DNA of 64,000 nucleotides. Origin: Xanthocytophaga agilis (GTDB taxonomy: Bacteria > Bacteroidota > Bacteroidia > Cytophagales > 172606-1). Under the pieces are notes generated by a model. It worked only from the letters and a program-made list of their open reading frames with translations, ran no database searches and was not told the DNA's origin. Positions 9,801 through 19,009 of this stretch are shown here, piece by piece (position 1 is the first letter of the stretch; every line of letters begins with the position of its first letter). The DNA is taken from NCBI RefSeq assembly GCF_030068605.1, contig NZ_JASJOU010000014.1, forward strand, positions 1 to 64,000, given 5' to 3'. The translations under genes and the position numbers were made by a program.

Positions 9801-12800
9801 CACCAGAAGATGGAATTATGCAGTTCTATGTTGATAATGCTGCCCCTTTTGATGGTGCAGATGCGCAACCTGTAGGTGAAGGATATGTGGTATATAAAGA
9901 TGGAGACCCTAAATCAGGTCATAATAAAAAAGATTTATGGGATCGTCGTCAGGTAGTTTTCCGGGCTACTGCTCCTACGGCAGTGTTTGAACTTCGGGAT
10001 GCTCAGTTGGGTATCAATGGAGATGACTTTGTGATTACCTATGCAGGGGTGTTTCCTTATAATGACTATTCGTGTGCTGGCCTTCCTGCTGACCCATCCG
10101 GAGATGAGGATGGTGATGGAGTAGCAAACTGGCAGGATGCAGATGATCCGGCTCTGGGTGCATTGGGTTTAACAGCCAGTGGCATTCGTACTATATATGC
10201 AAGCCTGGACCCGGATGGAGATGGCCTCCTCAGCCAGTTCGATCTGGATTCAGATGGAGATGGTTGTCCTGATGCCAAAGAGGCTGTATCTGGTGCCACT
10301 GTAAATGCAGATGGTACAGTAGGTTCTGGAGCAGTATATGGATACAATGGATTTTTCGATTCATTGGAATTGATGTCCACCACCGGAGGAACACCTGTTG
10401 AAACAGGCACAATCAACTATACCCTTGCTGCAACTTCCGGAACGTATAACTTTTTAAATAAAACGATATTTTCAGCTTGTAGCAATAATGCTCCTACTGC
10501 CAGTGATAAAACAATTCGTATTCGTAAAAATACAACACTACATCCTTCTTCCTATACATTCACTACAGGTGACTTTGGATTTGCTGATGCCGATGCTGGT
10601 AATTCTCTGGCAAGTGTAACTATTACTTCTTTACCTGCTAAAGGAGCATTGACGCTGAATGGAGTTGCAGTAACCGTTGGGCAAGAGATTGCTACAGCAG
10701 ATATTCCTAATTTAGTCTATACACCTGTAATAGATGAAATAGGTAACCCTTATACATCTTTCCAATTTAAGGTGCGTGATAATACAGGTGTATACAGTAT
10801 TGCAGCTAATACCATTACAGTAATTGTGTATGATATTGAAGCCATTGACGATTTACCGCTGGCTAACCCAATAACTGCTGTACAGATAGGTGCACCTACT
10901 GCTGTAGATGCGCTAGCCAATGATACACATATTACAGGAAATGCAGTGACATTAAATGTAGTAAGTCAATCTTCCCCATGTTTTACTGTTACTGCAGTAA
11001 ATAATGGTACACTTACTCCAACATTTTTGATAGATGCTGGTACTGGACCTTGTACAACTGGAACCTATTCCTTTGTCTATAATTTTACAGATAACGTGGT
11101 AGGTGTAACTTCCAATAATGCAGTAGTAACATTTACTATTGTCAATACCATTGTCCCGGTTTCTAAAACGATAGTTGTTAAAGTTAACAAAACACTAGAC
11201 CCATCGTCATATACTTTTAGCCAAACAGCAGGTCAAGGTGGTTCACCTGATTTTGATCTGGCTGGTGGAGATGGAACACTGCAGAAAATTGTTATCTATC
11301 AATTGCCTCTGGCAACAGATGGACAAATCTTATTAAATGGAACTCCTGTTGTGATTGGGGCGGTAATCTCAGCTACAGACATTCCAAATCTACAGTTTGT
11401 GCCTGTAGTGAATCGCTCAGGAACACCTAACCCTACTATGCAGTATCTGGCTATCGATGGAAATAACTCTCAAAGTCCGGTTGCTACAGCAGGTACAATT
11501 ACATTCAGTATTGTCGATGCAATAGATGACGCCAATGTGAGTATTGCTGCCCCAATTAATGTTATAGCTAATGATAGGCTAGCTGCAACTGGTACGCCGA
11601 TAGTTCGGGTGACAGTTCAGCCAACATCTGGTACTACAACATGCGGAACTACAACCGTAAATGCTGACAACACGGTTACATTTACACCAGATGCGAATGG
11701 TTGTACACCAGGTAATTACTTCTTTGACTATGTATTTGATACCAATATAGGTGGTGTATCTACTGTTACATCAGATACTGCCCGGGTAACCTTTACTATT
11801 GTACAACCTACTTCAGCAGATGAAAGCATTATTACTGCTGTAAATGTGGGTCGTCCATTTGCTGCAGGTGATTTTACAATCACAAGTGGATCAGGAACCT
11901 TAGGGTCTGTTGTAATCAAAACATTGCCTGCTAAAGGAACATTAACATACAATGGAAATCCTGTAACAGTTGGGACTGTGATTCCTGTAGCTAACCTGAA
12001 CCAACTGGTATATCAGTCTACAGAAAGCGGTGTGCCTTATACTACATTTACTTTTGCAGTAAGAGATACATACAACACGGAGAGTCCTGTCTATACAATG
12101 ACAGTCAATGTGATTGAAGCGAAAGATGATCCGGCTGTGCCGACTAGCCCAATCCTTGTAGTACAAGGGTCTACAATAAATATTCCTGTATTAGCCAATG
12201 ATACTATTGTATCCAATACACCTACTACATTAACCATTGGTTCTCCTTCTGATCCTTGTTTCACAGCTTCTGTTGATAATACTAATCCCAATGCACCGAC
12301 TATCAATTTTGCGAGTGCAGCGTGTCCGGCAGCTGTTTATACATTTACTTATACTATTACTCAAGGTGGGTCAACAACAACTACAGCTACTGTAACCGTA
12401 ACTGTAGTACCAGAAAAGCCTGTGCTAAATCCTGGGGCTACTGTTACAGTTACATTCCCCGAAGATAATAAGGTAGGGACTCCAACAGTAGAGAACTTTG
12501 CTGATCCATCTGATAATTTTGTGACTCAGCTACAAGCAGCATTTGCCTATCCGCCAAGTGCTGGTCTACTGACTCAGATCAAGATTGATTCTTTACCGCA
12601 TAAAGGAACATTGAAATACAATGGAGTTGCAGTTGCTATAGGTGACGTGATTGCACTGGTAGATTTGGATAAATTGGTTTATGAGCCAGTACCAAATGAA
12701 AACGGTAGTCCATATGTTACAGGTTTGAAAGTCTATGCTGCAGGGTCAGTAGGGAATTTCAGTGATGATGCGGTACGAGTAATTATCAATATTTCTCCTG

Positions 12801-14797
12801 TTCCAGATGCTCCATTGGCTCAGAATGACTACAATGTGACTCTAATCAATACTCCTGTTTCAGGAAATGCCTTGTCCAATGACAGTGATCCGGATGCTGG
12901 AGATATACTTGCTATAAAAGGTGTAACTAAGGCTGCAACAAGTCAAGGTGGTACAATTGATATAACTGGTGGTAACTCTACTCAAAACGGAGGGTTTTAT
13001 ACCTATACGCCACCAACTGGTTTTACAGGAGTAGATACATTTACATATCAAGTCTGTGATAATGATAATGTAGCTCCAAACCTTTGCTCAACTGCTGTTA
13101 TTACCATTGTTGTAAATGATACAACAGGTAAAGGAGCCAAACCTCCTATTGCTAGAAATGATAACTATACTACCATTCAAAATAAACAGTTATCCGTTCT
13201 TGTATCAGAAGGTGTATTGGTCAATGATATTAATCCCTCACCAGGTAAGAAGAGTGAACTGGTAGTGACAGCTGAAACAAATGCTCCAACTGCGCAAGGT
13301 GGTGTGATTACAATCAATGGAGATGGTTCTTTTACCTACACACCTAAAACAGATTTTGTAGGCATTGATACTTATACCTATATTATTACCAATGCTGTAA
13401 ATCTTAAGTCTGCTGCTACCATTACAATACTTGTCAACCCAGTATTGCCTACAGGACATATTCCACCAGTAGCAAAAAATGATTCAATACGGGTAAACTT
13501 TAATGTTACTTCATTTGAAGTAACTGGAGATTCTGATGATCCTAAGAATCTTCTTTATAATGATACACCTAAAGGAATGCTTTCAATAGCTCCAGTAGCT
13601 AATTGGCCAACTACTCAAGGGGGCAGTATTGATGTTAATTCTGATGGAACCTATACGTATTACCCAAGGGCTGACTTCTTAGGTACAGATACCTACACGT
13701 ATACTGTATGTGATAATCTGGATCCAAAAGGATGTGCAACAGCTACTTTATTCATTACGATAAATATTCCGCCAGTAGCGCATAATGTAATAGATACACT
13801 GATCAATCCAAATCGTCCATCACCTCCTGAGCCATCGGGAAAACCTTTGCAGATGGTATTTCTGGATAAACCATTGGTAGGGACAGATGAAGATGGTAAA
13901 GTTGTAAAATACAAGATAAAAGATTTTCCAAGTAATGGAACTCTATATTATATAGGTACGGATGGTAATGGTAACAAAGTCCCTGTACCTATAGTACTCG
14001 AGACAGTGTTGGATTCTACACAGGCAGATACATTGTTTTATGAACCTATTATTGGCTATTCAGGCTTAGATTCATTTAAGTATAGTGTGATAGACAATGA
14101 GAACTCTGAGTCTCTGGTTGATTCTACCTATACATTGGTAATCATTAACCGCCCATTGGCCTTTGATGATGAACAAGTAGTAGTACCTAATACACCGAAT
14201 GTACCTATAGATGCAGCAGCCAATGATTCTGATCCGGATAATGGTACGTTTGATCCTGCTTTCTCTGAGTTAGATCCAAAGGCTATCACTATCATTACAC
14301 CTCCTGCACATGGTACCGCTACTGTAACAGATGGTATAATCTATTACTCATCAACAGGCAGTTATGAAGGTTTGGATTCACTGGTGTATGTAATCTGTGA
14401 TATTACCACTCGTAATCCAAGCCTGGGTATGACAGATAACCATTTATGTGATACCGCTGTCGTACGCTTTATTGTAAGACCTCCATTCATACCGGAAGGC
14501 TTTACACCAAATGGCGATGGACAGCATGACTTCTTTGTGATTGAGAATCCGAACAATGATCAGATTCATTTGCAGGTATTTAACCGCTGGGGTAATCTGG
14601 TTTATGAATCCAAGGACTTCAAGAGTACTTATACTGGTGTGGCAAATGACTTCCCATATGCTACCAGCGACTGGAATGGCAAGTCAAACAGAGGTGTGCG
14701 TGTAGGGGAAGAGTTACCAGATGGAACGTACTTCTACATCATTAAATTCAAGAACAGCGGTTTCAATAAATCACGTTACATGACTATAATTCGGTAA
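6851..14797 (+). CDS. Giant secreted adhesin-like protein with gliding-motility C-terminal domain
   Basis: A 2,648-residue cell-surface protein. The frame opens at a GTG (6788), but ATG 6851 or 6869 places a normal signal peptide (FFLLSLFFICNISQAQ) at the N-terminus. The order of parts is as follows. Glycine-rich region at nt 7580-8260 with runs such as GGGGGNTHNAGGGGG. DUF11-like domain at 8425-8800. Calcium-binding type-3-like Asp-rich repeats near 9245-9310, 10100-10140 and 10205-10265. Alternating beta-sandwich units at 10490-12800, four carrying a LxYNGxxVxxGxxI-type motif. Five cadherin/Big-like domains at 12810-14440 with motifs such as GSFTYTPKTDFVGIDTYTY. C-terminal domain at 14485-14797 (EGFTPNGDGQHDFF ... 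RWGNLVYES). That last domain is the gliding-motility-associated (CHU_C) type known to direct type IX secretion. A SprB-like adhesion role is inferred. Confidence 0.9.
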   Translation: MKQLYIMGRLVLRQPLFFLLSLFFICNISQAQPGKDGPLTVSTSGLVVNKYTRLTANITAGANTATVNNIASDLGGLQNGDLIMIIQMQGASITTTDDINYGSVSNYNNAGKYEFKYVTGINGNTFRVYGTFANSYTATGHVQVVKVPQYSTLTVNAGASVTAPAWDGIVGGIVAIHAQTTITVNGTITVDALGFRGGAVDNASALVSNGPYTSYITSSSLNGGEKGEGIAGYQPEYDLLGGRYGRGAPANGGGGGNTHNAGGGGGANGGNVALWTGQGVMCPACSGAAAWALDPGYAANSNSLTTSQGGGRGGYTRGINNMDALTVGPGNVAWGDNKRNEVGGLGGRPLTAAPGSRIFFGGGGGAGDANSNSGGNGGNGGGLIYLLANTVTGTGSLSANGQNGSNTTNQNIDAASGGGAAGTIVVDATTLTGVSVVAKGGNGGSQVPTITITGESEGPGGGGGGGFVAVPTGSSPSIDLSPGLNGTTVSTALTEFPANGATSGNNGSSTTFSPTTLSFVSSITDKPIITVSKRVEPIGPITQGTPRSFYYIITVQNSGPGTATGVEVRDDLALIGAGVTYTGSTYTNLDGTASGGGVVPGAGSTNLTFGNYTLPPNSAIELYFQVNFNGSQTIGTYNNSASAYFDDPTSAATPAVKITPGGTYTDGSGTVGGSNYNGAAATLEDVTINNTNNAPTATNNSYTAKQSVLMYGNVITDNTGAGVDSDPDAGTRITVETDLVSYNTAQGKLVIADNGQFSFMSAPGFTGAFTFTYNLIDNGSPVRQSNTATVTIQVNSMPDTDSDGIADITDLDDDNDGILDIMEAGCGGTGVINTASNLIVNGNFNQGIPASTTPDPQYIAPGGTWGGGTWTSGVAYNGYNVYPVDTRIAIQRGVVTYSPIDPTDPAVPEYSVPSGYRVVQGPFAGDAPFNVPASDTYLYSNGNSLGVQYVICRQTISGLTPGRDYILVSYTSNAINPILTDPAAPEDGIMQFYVDNAAPFDGADAQPVGEGYVVYKDGDPKSGHNKKDLWDRRQVVFRATAPTAVFELRDAQLGINGDDFVITYAGVFPYNDYSCAGLPADPSGDEDGDGVANWQDADDPALGALGLTASGIRTIYASLDPDGDGLLSQFDLDSDGDGCPDAKEAVSGATVNADGTVGSGAVYGYNGFFDSLELMSTTGGTPVETGTINYTLAATSGTYNFLNKTIFSACSNNAPTASDKTIRIRKNTTLHPSSYTFTTGDFGFADADAGNSLASVTITSLPAKGALTLNGVAVTVGQEIATADIPNLVYTPVIDEIGNPYTSFQFKVRDNTGVYSIAANTITVIVYDIEAIDDLPLANPITAVQIGAPTAVDALANDTHITGNAVTLNVVSQSSPCFTVTAVNNGTLTPTFLIDAGTGPCTTGTYSFVYNFTDNVVGVTSNNAVVTFTIVNTIVPVSKTIVVKVNKTLDPSSYTFSQTAGQGGSPDFDLAGGDGTLQKIVIYQLPLATDGQILLNGTPVVIGAVISATDIPNLQFVPVVNRSGTPNPTMQYLAIDGNNSQSPVATAGTITFSIVDAIDDANVSIAAPINVIANDRLAATGTPIVRVTVQPTSGTTTCGTTTVNADNTVTFTPDANGCTPGNYFFDYVFDTNIGGVSTVTSDTARVTFTIVQPTSADESIITAVNVGRPFAAGDFTITSGSGTLGSVVIKTLPAKGTLTYNGNPVTVGTVIPVANLNQLVYQSTESGVPYTTFTFAVRDTYNTESPVYTMTVNVIEAKDDPAVPTSPILVVQGSTINIPVLANDTIVSNTPTTLTIGSPSDPCFTASVDNTNPNAPTINFASAACPAAVYTFTYTITQGGSTTTTATVTVTVVPEKPVLNPGATVTVTFPEDNKVGTPTVENFADPSDNFVTQLQAAFAYPPSAGLLTQIKIDSLPHKGTLKYNGVAVAIGDVIALVDLDKLVYEPVPNENGSPYVTGLKVYAAGSVGNFSDDAVRVIINISPVPDAPLAQNDYNVTLINTPVSGNALSNDSDPDAGDILAIKGVTKAATSQGGTIDITGGNSTQNGGFYTYTPPTGFTGVDTFTYQVCDNDNVAPNLCSTAVITIVVNDTTGKGAKPPIARNDNYTTIQNKQLSVLVSEGVLVNDINPSPGKKSELVVTAETNAPTAQGGVITINGDGSFTYTPKTDFVGIDTYTYIITNAVNLKSAATITILVNPVLPTGHIPPVAKNDSIRVNFNVTSFEVTGDSDDPKNLLYNDTPKGMLSIAPVANWPTTQGGSIDVNSDGTYTYYPRADFLGTDTYTYTVCDNLDPKGCATATLFITINIPPVAHNVIDTLINPNRPSPPEPSGKPLQMVFLDKPLVGTDEDGKVVKYKIKDFPSNGTLYYIGTDGNGNKVPVPIVLETVLDSTQADTLFYEPIIGYSGLDSFKYSVIDNENSESLVDSTYTLVIINRPLAFDDEQVVVPNTPNVPIDAAANDSDPDNGTFDPAFSELDPKAITIITPPAHGTATVTDGIIYYSSTGSYEGLDSLVYVICDITTRNPSLGMTDNHLCDTAVVRFIVRPPFIPEGFTPNGDGQHDFFVIENPNNDQIHLQVFNRWGNLVYESKDFKSTYTGVANDFPYATSDWNGKSNRGVRVGEELPDGTYFYIIKFKNSGFNKSRYMTIIR

Positions 14798-14806
14798 TGT
14801 TCTCTG

Positions 14807-14845
14807 CCGAATCTTGTCTGAGTTATTTTATCAGACAAGATTCGG
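14807..14845 (+). promoter_or_regulatory. Perfect 15-bp hairpin between adhesin and PorP/SprF genes
   Basis: CCGAATCTTGTCTGA (14807-14821) pairs exactly with 14831-14845 across a 9-base loop, starting 9 bases after the adhesin stop. No T-tract follows, so it is not a typical intrinsic terminator. It may stabilise the upstream message or set the ratio of the very long adhesin transcript to the downstream genes. Confidence 0.7.
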
Positions 14846-14907
14846 TATAAAGACAGGTTTTCATATATATAAGATACTATTTCCAAGTTTCGTAATTGAA
14901 GGTACCA

Positions 14908-15846
14908 ATGAGAAAAAAGATACTATTGTTCCTGTTCTTTTGTGGGGGCATGATCTCCAGCTTTGCTCAACAAGATGCTCAATATAGCCAGTATATGTTC
15001 AATATGATGGCTGTAAATCCTGCCTATGCGGGGAGTCGGGATGTACTGAGTATTACCGGTCTGTACAGAAACCAGTGGGTAGGTATGGAAGGTGCTCCGG
15101 TAACACAGACCCTGACAGCCGATATGCCAATCCGTAAAGAGAAGATCGGGATAGGGCTATCATTATTTAATGATAATATAGGTTTGACAGCTACACGAGG
15201 TATTTCTGGCGTATATTCCTATCGGATCCGGTTTAATAAAAAAGGAACACTCGCCTTTGGAATTCAGGGTGGAGTGCTTTACTTCAATGGGGAGTATTCC
15301 AAGATGGTGCTTAACCCTAATCATACACCTGACCCCACTGTACCTAATGACTATGTGCGGTATGCACCAGTTGTGGGAGCGGGAATCTATTATTCTACGG
15401 ATCGTTTTTACCTTGGCGCATCACTTCCGAACCTGGTTAAATATACACTGACAGATCAACGTATTATCACATCTGCTGATCCGAACGAACGGGCTATGAA
15501 GTTCCGGCACGTTTTCTTAATGACAGGTTATGTAGTGCAGCTGAGTCCTTCTGTAGTGTGGAAACCTTCTGTACTGGCAAAATTTGTAAAAGGAGCGCCA
15601 CTTCAATTTGATCTTAATACCAATTTCTGGTTCTATGATCGGTTTGCTGTAGGAGCTTCTTATAGAACAGGAACGGCTATTCTGGGTATGGTTGAGTTTC
15701 AGATTACTCCTCAGCTACGTTTGGGGTATGCGTATGACTATGGTCTCAATGCATTACAACGATACAATGCAGGTACACATGAGATCATGTTACGATATGA
15801 ATTTAGCTTTGATAAGGCTAAGGTGTTGTCGCCACGTTATTTCTAA
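14908..15846 (+). CDS. PorP/SprF family type IX secretion membrane protein
   Basis: PorP/SprF proteins are outer-membrane beta-barrel proteins that accompany type IX secretion substrates; SprF is needed for SprB export in Flavobacterium johnsoniae. The ATG at 14908 gives 312 residues with a signal peptide (KKILLFLFFCGGMISSFA). An upstream in-frame TTG at 14896 is less likely. The family signature QYSQYMFNMMAVNPAYAGSR starts the mature protein, followed by NQWVGMEGAP. The rest is beta-strand-rich and ends in aromatic FSFDKAK...RYF. It sits between the giant CHU_C-domain protein and an OmpA-family gene, the usual adhesin-SprF-OmpA order, so it is probably the partner that exports or anchors the adhesin. 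Confidence 0.92.
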   Translation: MRKKILLFLFFCGGMISSFAQQDAQYSQYMFNMMAVNPAYAGSRDVLSITGLYRNQWVGMEGAPVTQTLTADMPIRKEKIGIGLSLFNDNIGLTATRGISGVYSYRIRFNKKGTLAFGIQGGVLYFNGEYSKMVLNPNHTPDPTVPNDYVRYAPVVGAGIYYSTDRFYLGASLPNLVKYTLTDQRIITSADPNERAMKFRHVFLMTGYVVQLSPSVVWKPSVLAKFVKGAPLQFDLNTNFWFYDRFAVGASYRTGTAILGMVEFQITPQLRLGYAYDYGLNALQRYNAGTHEIMLRYEFSFDKAKVLSPRYF

Positions 15847-15942
15847 TAATCGGCAAGTACACAAGCTGAGTAGAAGAGTGAAAACATCTGACAAGAATTT
15901 AAACTGCTAAAGTACAATAAGGCATTCTGCGTATAAATATTC

Positions 15943-18495
15943 ATGGAAATGACAAAAAAAATTACTTTTTGGACATTGCTGCTTACATGTTTCCTCAGTT
16001 ATCAGGCATTCTCCCAGGCATTAGGGTTAAAAGCTCAGGGGGATAAGGCGTATTCCCGCCTGAAATATGCTACAGCTATCGATCTGTATGAGCAATACTT
16101 ACAACAGGATAGTACAGATCTTTCGGTAAAAAAGAATCTGGCTGATTCGTATCGGAAAGTAGGAGACAGCAAGAATGCCGAACGACTGTATGGAGAGGTT
16201 GTTGCAAAAGATCCCAATGATGCCAAGTCCGCATTTGCCTATGCTCAGATGTTATCTGAAAATGGTAAATACGAAGAGGCCAAAGTATGGTATAGCAAAT
16301 ACCAACTGCTTAATTCGGGAGATCCAAGAGGAACAGCCTTTACACAAGCCTATAACAATCTGGGAGAATTGTATGCAGATTCCTTAGAGTATAAGATTTT
16401 TAAAGTAGATATCAACTCAGACCAGTCAGACTTTAGCCCAACCTATTATGATAAAGGGCTAGTATTTGTCTCTGGACGACGTCCTGATAAAAGTTCGAAA
16501 AAAGTATATGCCTGGAATAACACAGCCTTCCTAGATCTGTTTTATGTTGATTCAACAGGTGTGCGGGCTCTGCCTTATGATACAGATACAGGGGTAGATC
16601 GTTATTCGTCTGCCGATTCGTATAAAACCAAACAACAAAATCTGCACTCAGACCAGACACGCCAAACTAGTAATGATAACAGTACACTGGGATACTATGG
16701 TGATAACTTTCCAAAAGACAATGGAGGCGTAAATCAGGATACCCGTGTTACGCCTTTTGATAAAAAGATTAACAGTAAGTTTCATGAAGGGCCTGCTGCC
16801 TTTACGAAAGATGGAAATACTATCTATTTTACCCGAAACAATTATCTGGGTAGTTCGCAAAAAGGGGATGATGGCATAGTAAAACTGAAGATTTATACCA
16901 GTGAGAAAAAAGATGGGGAATGGAGTCGGCCTAAAGAATTGCCATTTAACAATAAAAACTATTCTGTAGGGCATCCAGCTTTAAGCCCGGACGGAAATAC
17001 GTTGTACTTTGTTTCAGATATGCCTGGTGGATTTGGAGGAACAGACATCTATAAAGTAGCCAAAGGAACGGATGGAAAATGGAGTACCCCTGAGAACCTG
17101 GGTAAGGCTGTAAATACAGAAGGCAATGAGATGTTTCCATATGTAGATAATACCAACAAACTATATTTTTCCTCAAATGGACATGCTGGATTAGGTGGTC
17201 TGGATATTTTTGAGACAGATTTGAATTCACTGGGGACTGTGGAAAATATTGGTTTCCCTATCAACTCTAAAAAGGATGATTTTGGTATGATCGTAGACTC
17301 TACCGGGCGTCAGGGATACTTTAGCTCCAATCGTGGCAAGGGTGGGGCTGATGATGATATTTATATGTTCCGCAAATTGGCTGCTCCAATTCAGTTGTTT
17401 GTATACGCGTATGAAAACGAAAATACACAGGATACTTTACGAGATGTTCCTATCACAGTAAAAGAAGAAGGGAAAGATGGGTTAGTACCTGGTAAGAATA
17501 CAAATGGGTTATATACCTTCAATCTAAATCCTGATAAGAACTATACGATTACTGGTAAGAAAGATACCGCAACAGTAACCAAAAATATAAGTACTACAGA
17601 TCGCAAGCCTGGCGACAAGATCAATGAATCATTACAGTTCATTACAGATCCGGATCTGATTGCGAAGCTGAAAGATCCTAACGGAGGCAAGAAAAAACTG
17701 CCTGCCGATTGTGATGAAAACCGCAAACTGTATTCACTGGATAATGTGTATTATGATTTTGACAAAGCTTCCGTTCGGGCTGATGCCAAACCTGTACTGA
17801 CATCTGTAGTAAAGCTGATGAAGAAATATCCGGATATTGAGATTATCGTATCTTCCTATACAGATGCACGTGGTACCAATGATCCCTATAACATAAAGCT
17901 TTCCGCAAAGCGATCTGATGCAGTATACAATTACCTAGTGAAAAACGGTGTAACGAAAACTCGTTTATCAAAAGAAAGCAATAGCGAGAATGCACCTGTA
18001 AACGATTGTAAAGATGGTATTGCCTGTACAGAAGTACAACATCAGTTAAACCGTCGTACTGAATTTTATGTAGTAAAGAACGGCCGTAATATCACAAAAG
18101 AATGTGAACTGATTACCTATAAGCTTCCTAATCGAATTGATCCTGCAGATGTACGGCTGATCTATTTTGATCTAAATAAATCAGAGATACGTTCAGATGC
18201 AGCCCCTGTACTGGATGAGCTGGTAGAAACGTTAAAGCAAAACCCGGGTATCAAAATAGCTGTGGCTTCTTTTGCTGATTCAAGAGCATCTCAAAATTAC
18301 AATTATGCATTATCACGTCGTCGCTTGCAAGAATCTGTGAGCTACCTGATTAATAAAGGTGTAAGTGCTTCCCGAATTAGAATGAAGGAGTTTTATGGTG
18401 AGACTCACCTAGCAAACGATTGTCGTGATGATGTAAACTGTAATGAAGAACAACATCAGGCCAACCGCCGTACTGAGATACGAATTATCAGATAA
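15943..18495 (+). CDS. TPR-PD40-OmpA-OmpA outer-membrane/peptidoglycan-associated protein
   Basis: An 850-residue envelope protein with a signal peptide (LLLTCFLSYQAFSQA); ATG 15949 is an equally good start. TPR repeats cover about 25-150. WD40-like PD40 beta-propeller repeats follow, for example LSPDGNTLYFVSD, NKLYFSSNGHAGLGGLDI and GYFSSNRGKGG. A short carboxypeptidase-regulatory-like stretch lies near 485-560. Two OmpA C-terminal domains follow, about 598-715 and 735-850. The first has the peptidoglycan-binding Asp and Arg (TNDPYN...LSAKRSDAV). In the second the aligned Asp is Gln (SQNYNYALSRRR). Both carry a paired-cysteine loop (CKDGIAC, CRDDVNC) before NRRTE. It is last in the adhesin operon and probably ties the surface complex to peptidoglycan. 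Confidence 0.9.
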   Translation: MEMTKKITFWTLLLTCFLSYQAFSQALGLKAQGDKAYSRLKYATAIDLYEQYLQQDSTDLSVKKNLADSYRKVGDSKNAERLYGEVVAKDPNDAKSAFAYAQMLSENGKYEEAKVWYSKYQLLNSGDPRGTAFTQAYNNLGELYADSLEYKIFKVDINSDQSDFSPTYYDKGLVFVSGRRPDKSSKKVYAWNNTAFLDLFYVDSTGVRALPYDTDTGVDRYSSADSYKTKQQNLHSDQTRQTSNDNSTLGYYGDNFPKDNGGVNQDTRVTPFDKKINSKFHEGPAAFTKDGNTIYFTRNNYLGSSQKGDDGIVKLKIYTSEKKDGEWSRPKELPFNNKNYSVGHPALSPDGNTLYFVSDMPGGFGGTDIYKVAKGTDGKWSTPENLGKAVNTEGNEMFPYVDNTNKLYFSSNGHAGLGGLDIFETDLNSLGTVENIGFPINSKKDDFGMIVDSTGRQGYFSSNRGKGGADDDIYMFRKLAAPIQLFVYAYENENTQDTLRDVPITVKEEGKDGLVPGKNTNGLYTFNLNPDKNYTITGKKDTATVTKNISTTDRKPGDKINESLQFITDPDLIAKLKDPNGGKKKLPADCDENRKLYSLDNVYYDFDKASVRADAKPVLTSVVKLMKKYPDIEIIVSSYTDARGTNDPYNIKLSAKRSDAVYNYLVKNGVTKTRLSKESNSENAPVNDCKDGIACTEVQHQLNRRTEFYVVKNGRNITKECELITYKLPNRIDPADVRLIYFDLNKSEIRSDAAPVLDELVETLKQNPGIKIAVASFADSRASQNYNYALSRRRLQESVSYLINKGVSASRIRMKEFYGETHLANDCRDDVNCNEEQHQANRRTEIRIIR

Positions 18496-18510
18496 TAAAG
18501 AGTTGCACAA

Positions 18511-18552
18511 ACAAAAAAACCTGCTTTTCAAAAGAAGAGCAGGTTTTTTTGT
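18511..18552 (+). terminator. Intrinsic terminator of the adhesin operon
   Basis: A 19-bp stem (18511-18529 with 18534-18552, one G-U pair, core AACCTGCT) has a 4-base loop and T7 in its descending arm. It starts 16 bases after the OmpA-gene stop. The A-tract on the left arm could also let it serve the convergent DUF2795 gene. Confidence 0.85.
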
Positions 18553-18613
18553 TTATAGAAATATTTATCTTGCGTCAATGCCAGATAGAAAAAGCCGCGA
18601 TTATAGATTCATT

Positions 18614-18835
18614 TTAATACTCATCTTCATTGAAGAAGAAATCATCTTTTGTTGGGTAGTCAGGCCAAATCTCTTCAATACTCTCATAAGGCTGACCGTC
18701 ATCTTCTAGTTCCTGGAGGTTTTCAACTACTTCGGTGGGAGCACCTGAACGAATAGCAAAATCAATTAATTCATCTTTGGTTGCAGGCCAGGGAGCATCT
18801 TCTAGGTAAGAAGCTAATTCTAATGTCCAATACAT
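18614..18835 (-). CDS. DUF2795 family small acidic protein
   Basis: A 73-residue protein from ATG 18835 (MYWTLELASYLEDAPWPATK); an ATG two codons upstream at 18841 is also possible. It is very acidic in its C-terminal half (EELEDD, IWPDYPTKDDFFFNEDEY). This sequence type is strongly conserved among Bacteroidota and classified as DUF2795; its function is unknown to me. It is convergent with the adhesin operon and downstream of the DUF349 gene on the same strand, 174 bases away. Confidence 0.85.
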   Translation of the reverse strand: MYWTLELASYLEDAPWPATKDELIDFAIRSGAPTEVVENLQELEDDGQPYESIEEIWPDYPTKDDFFFNEDEY

Positions 18836-19009
18836 AGGCATTCTCTTTTATCTATGATAAAATAAAAATTGGTTTGAAAACAGATTAATGCGATACTGCT
18901 TTTCTTTGCTGGAAAAGCTACAAAATCTAATACCGAAAAGTTCAAAAAATGTTTCAAATAATAAAATAAAATACTATAATTTTTTTGAACAGGCCAATAT
19001 TACGCATTT

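Noticed and set aside
10066-10416. Minus-strand frame of 116 codons
   Set aside because: Antisense to the Asp-rich repeat region of the adhesin, with low-complexity Ser/Pro content.
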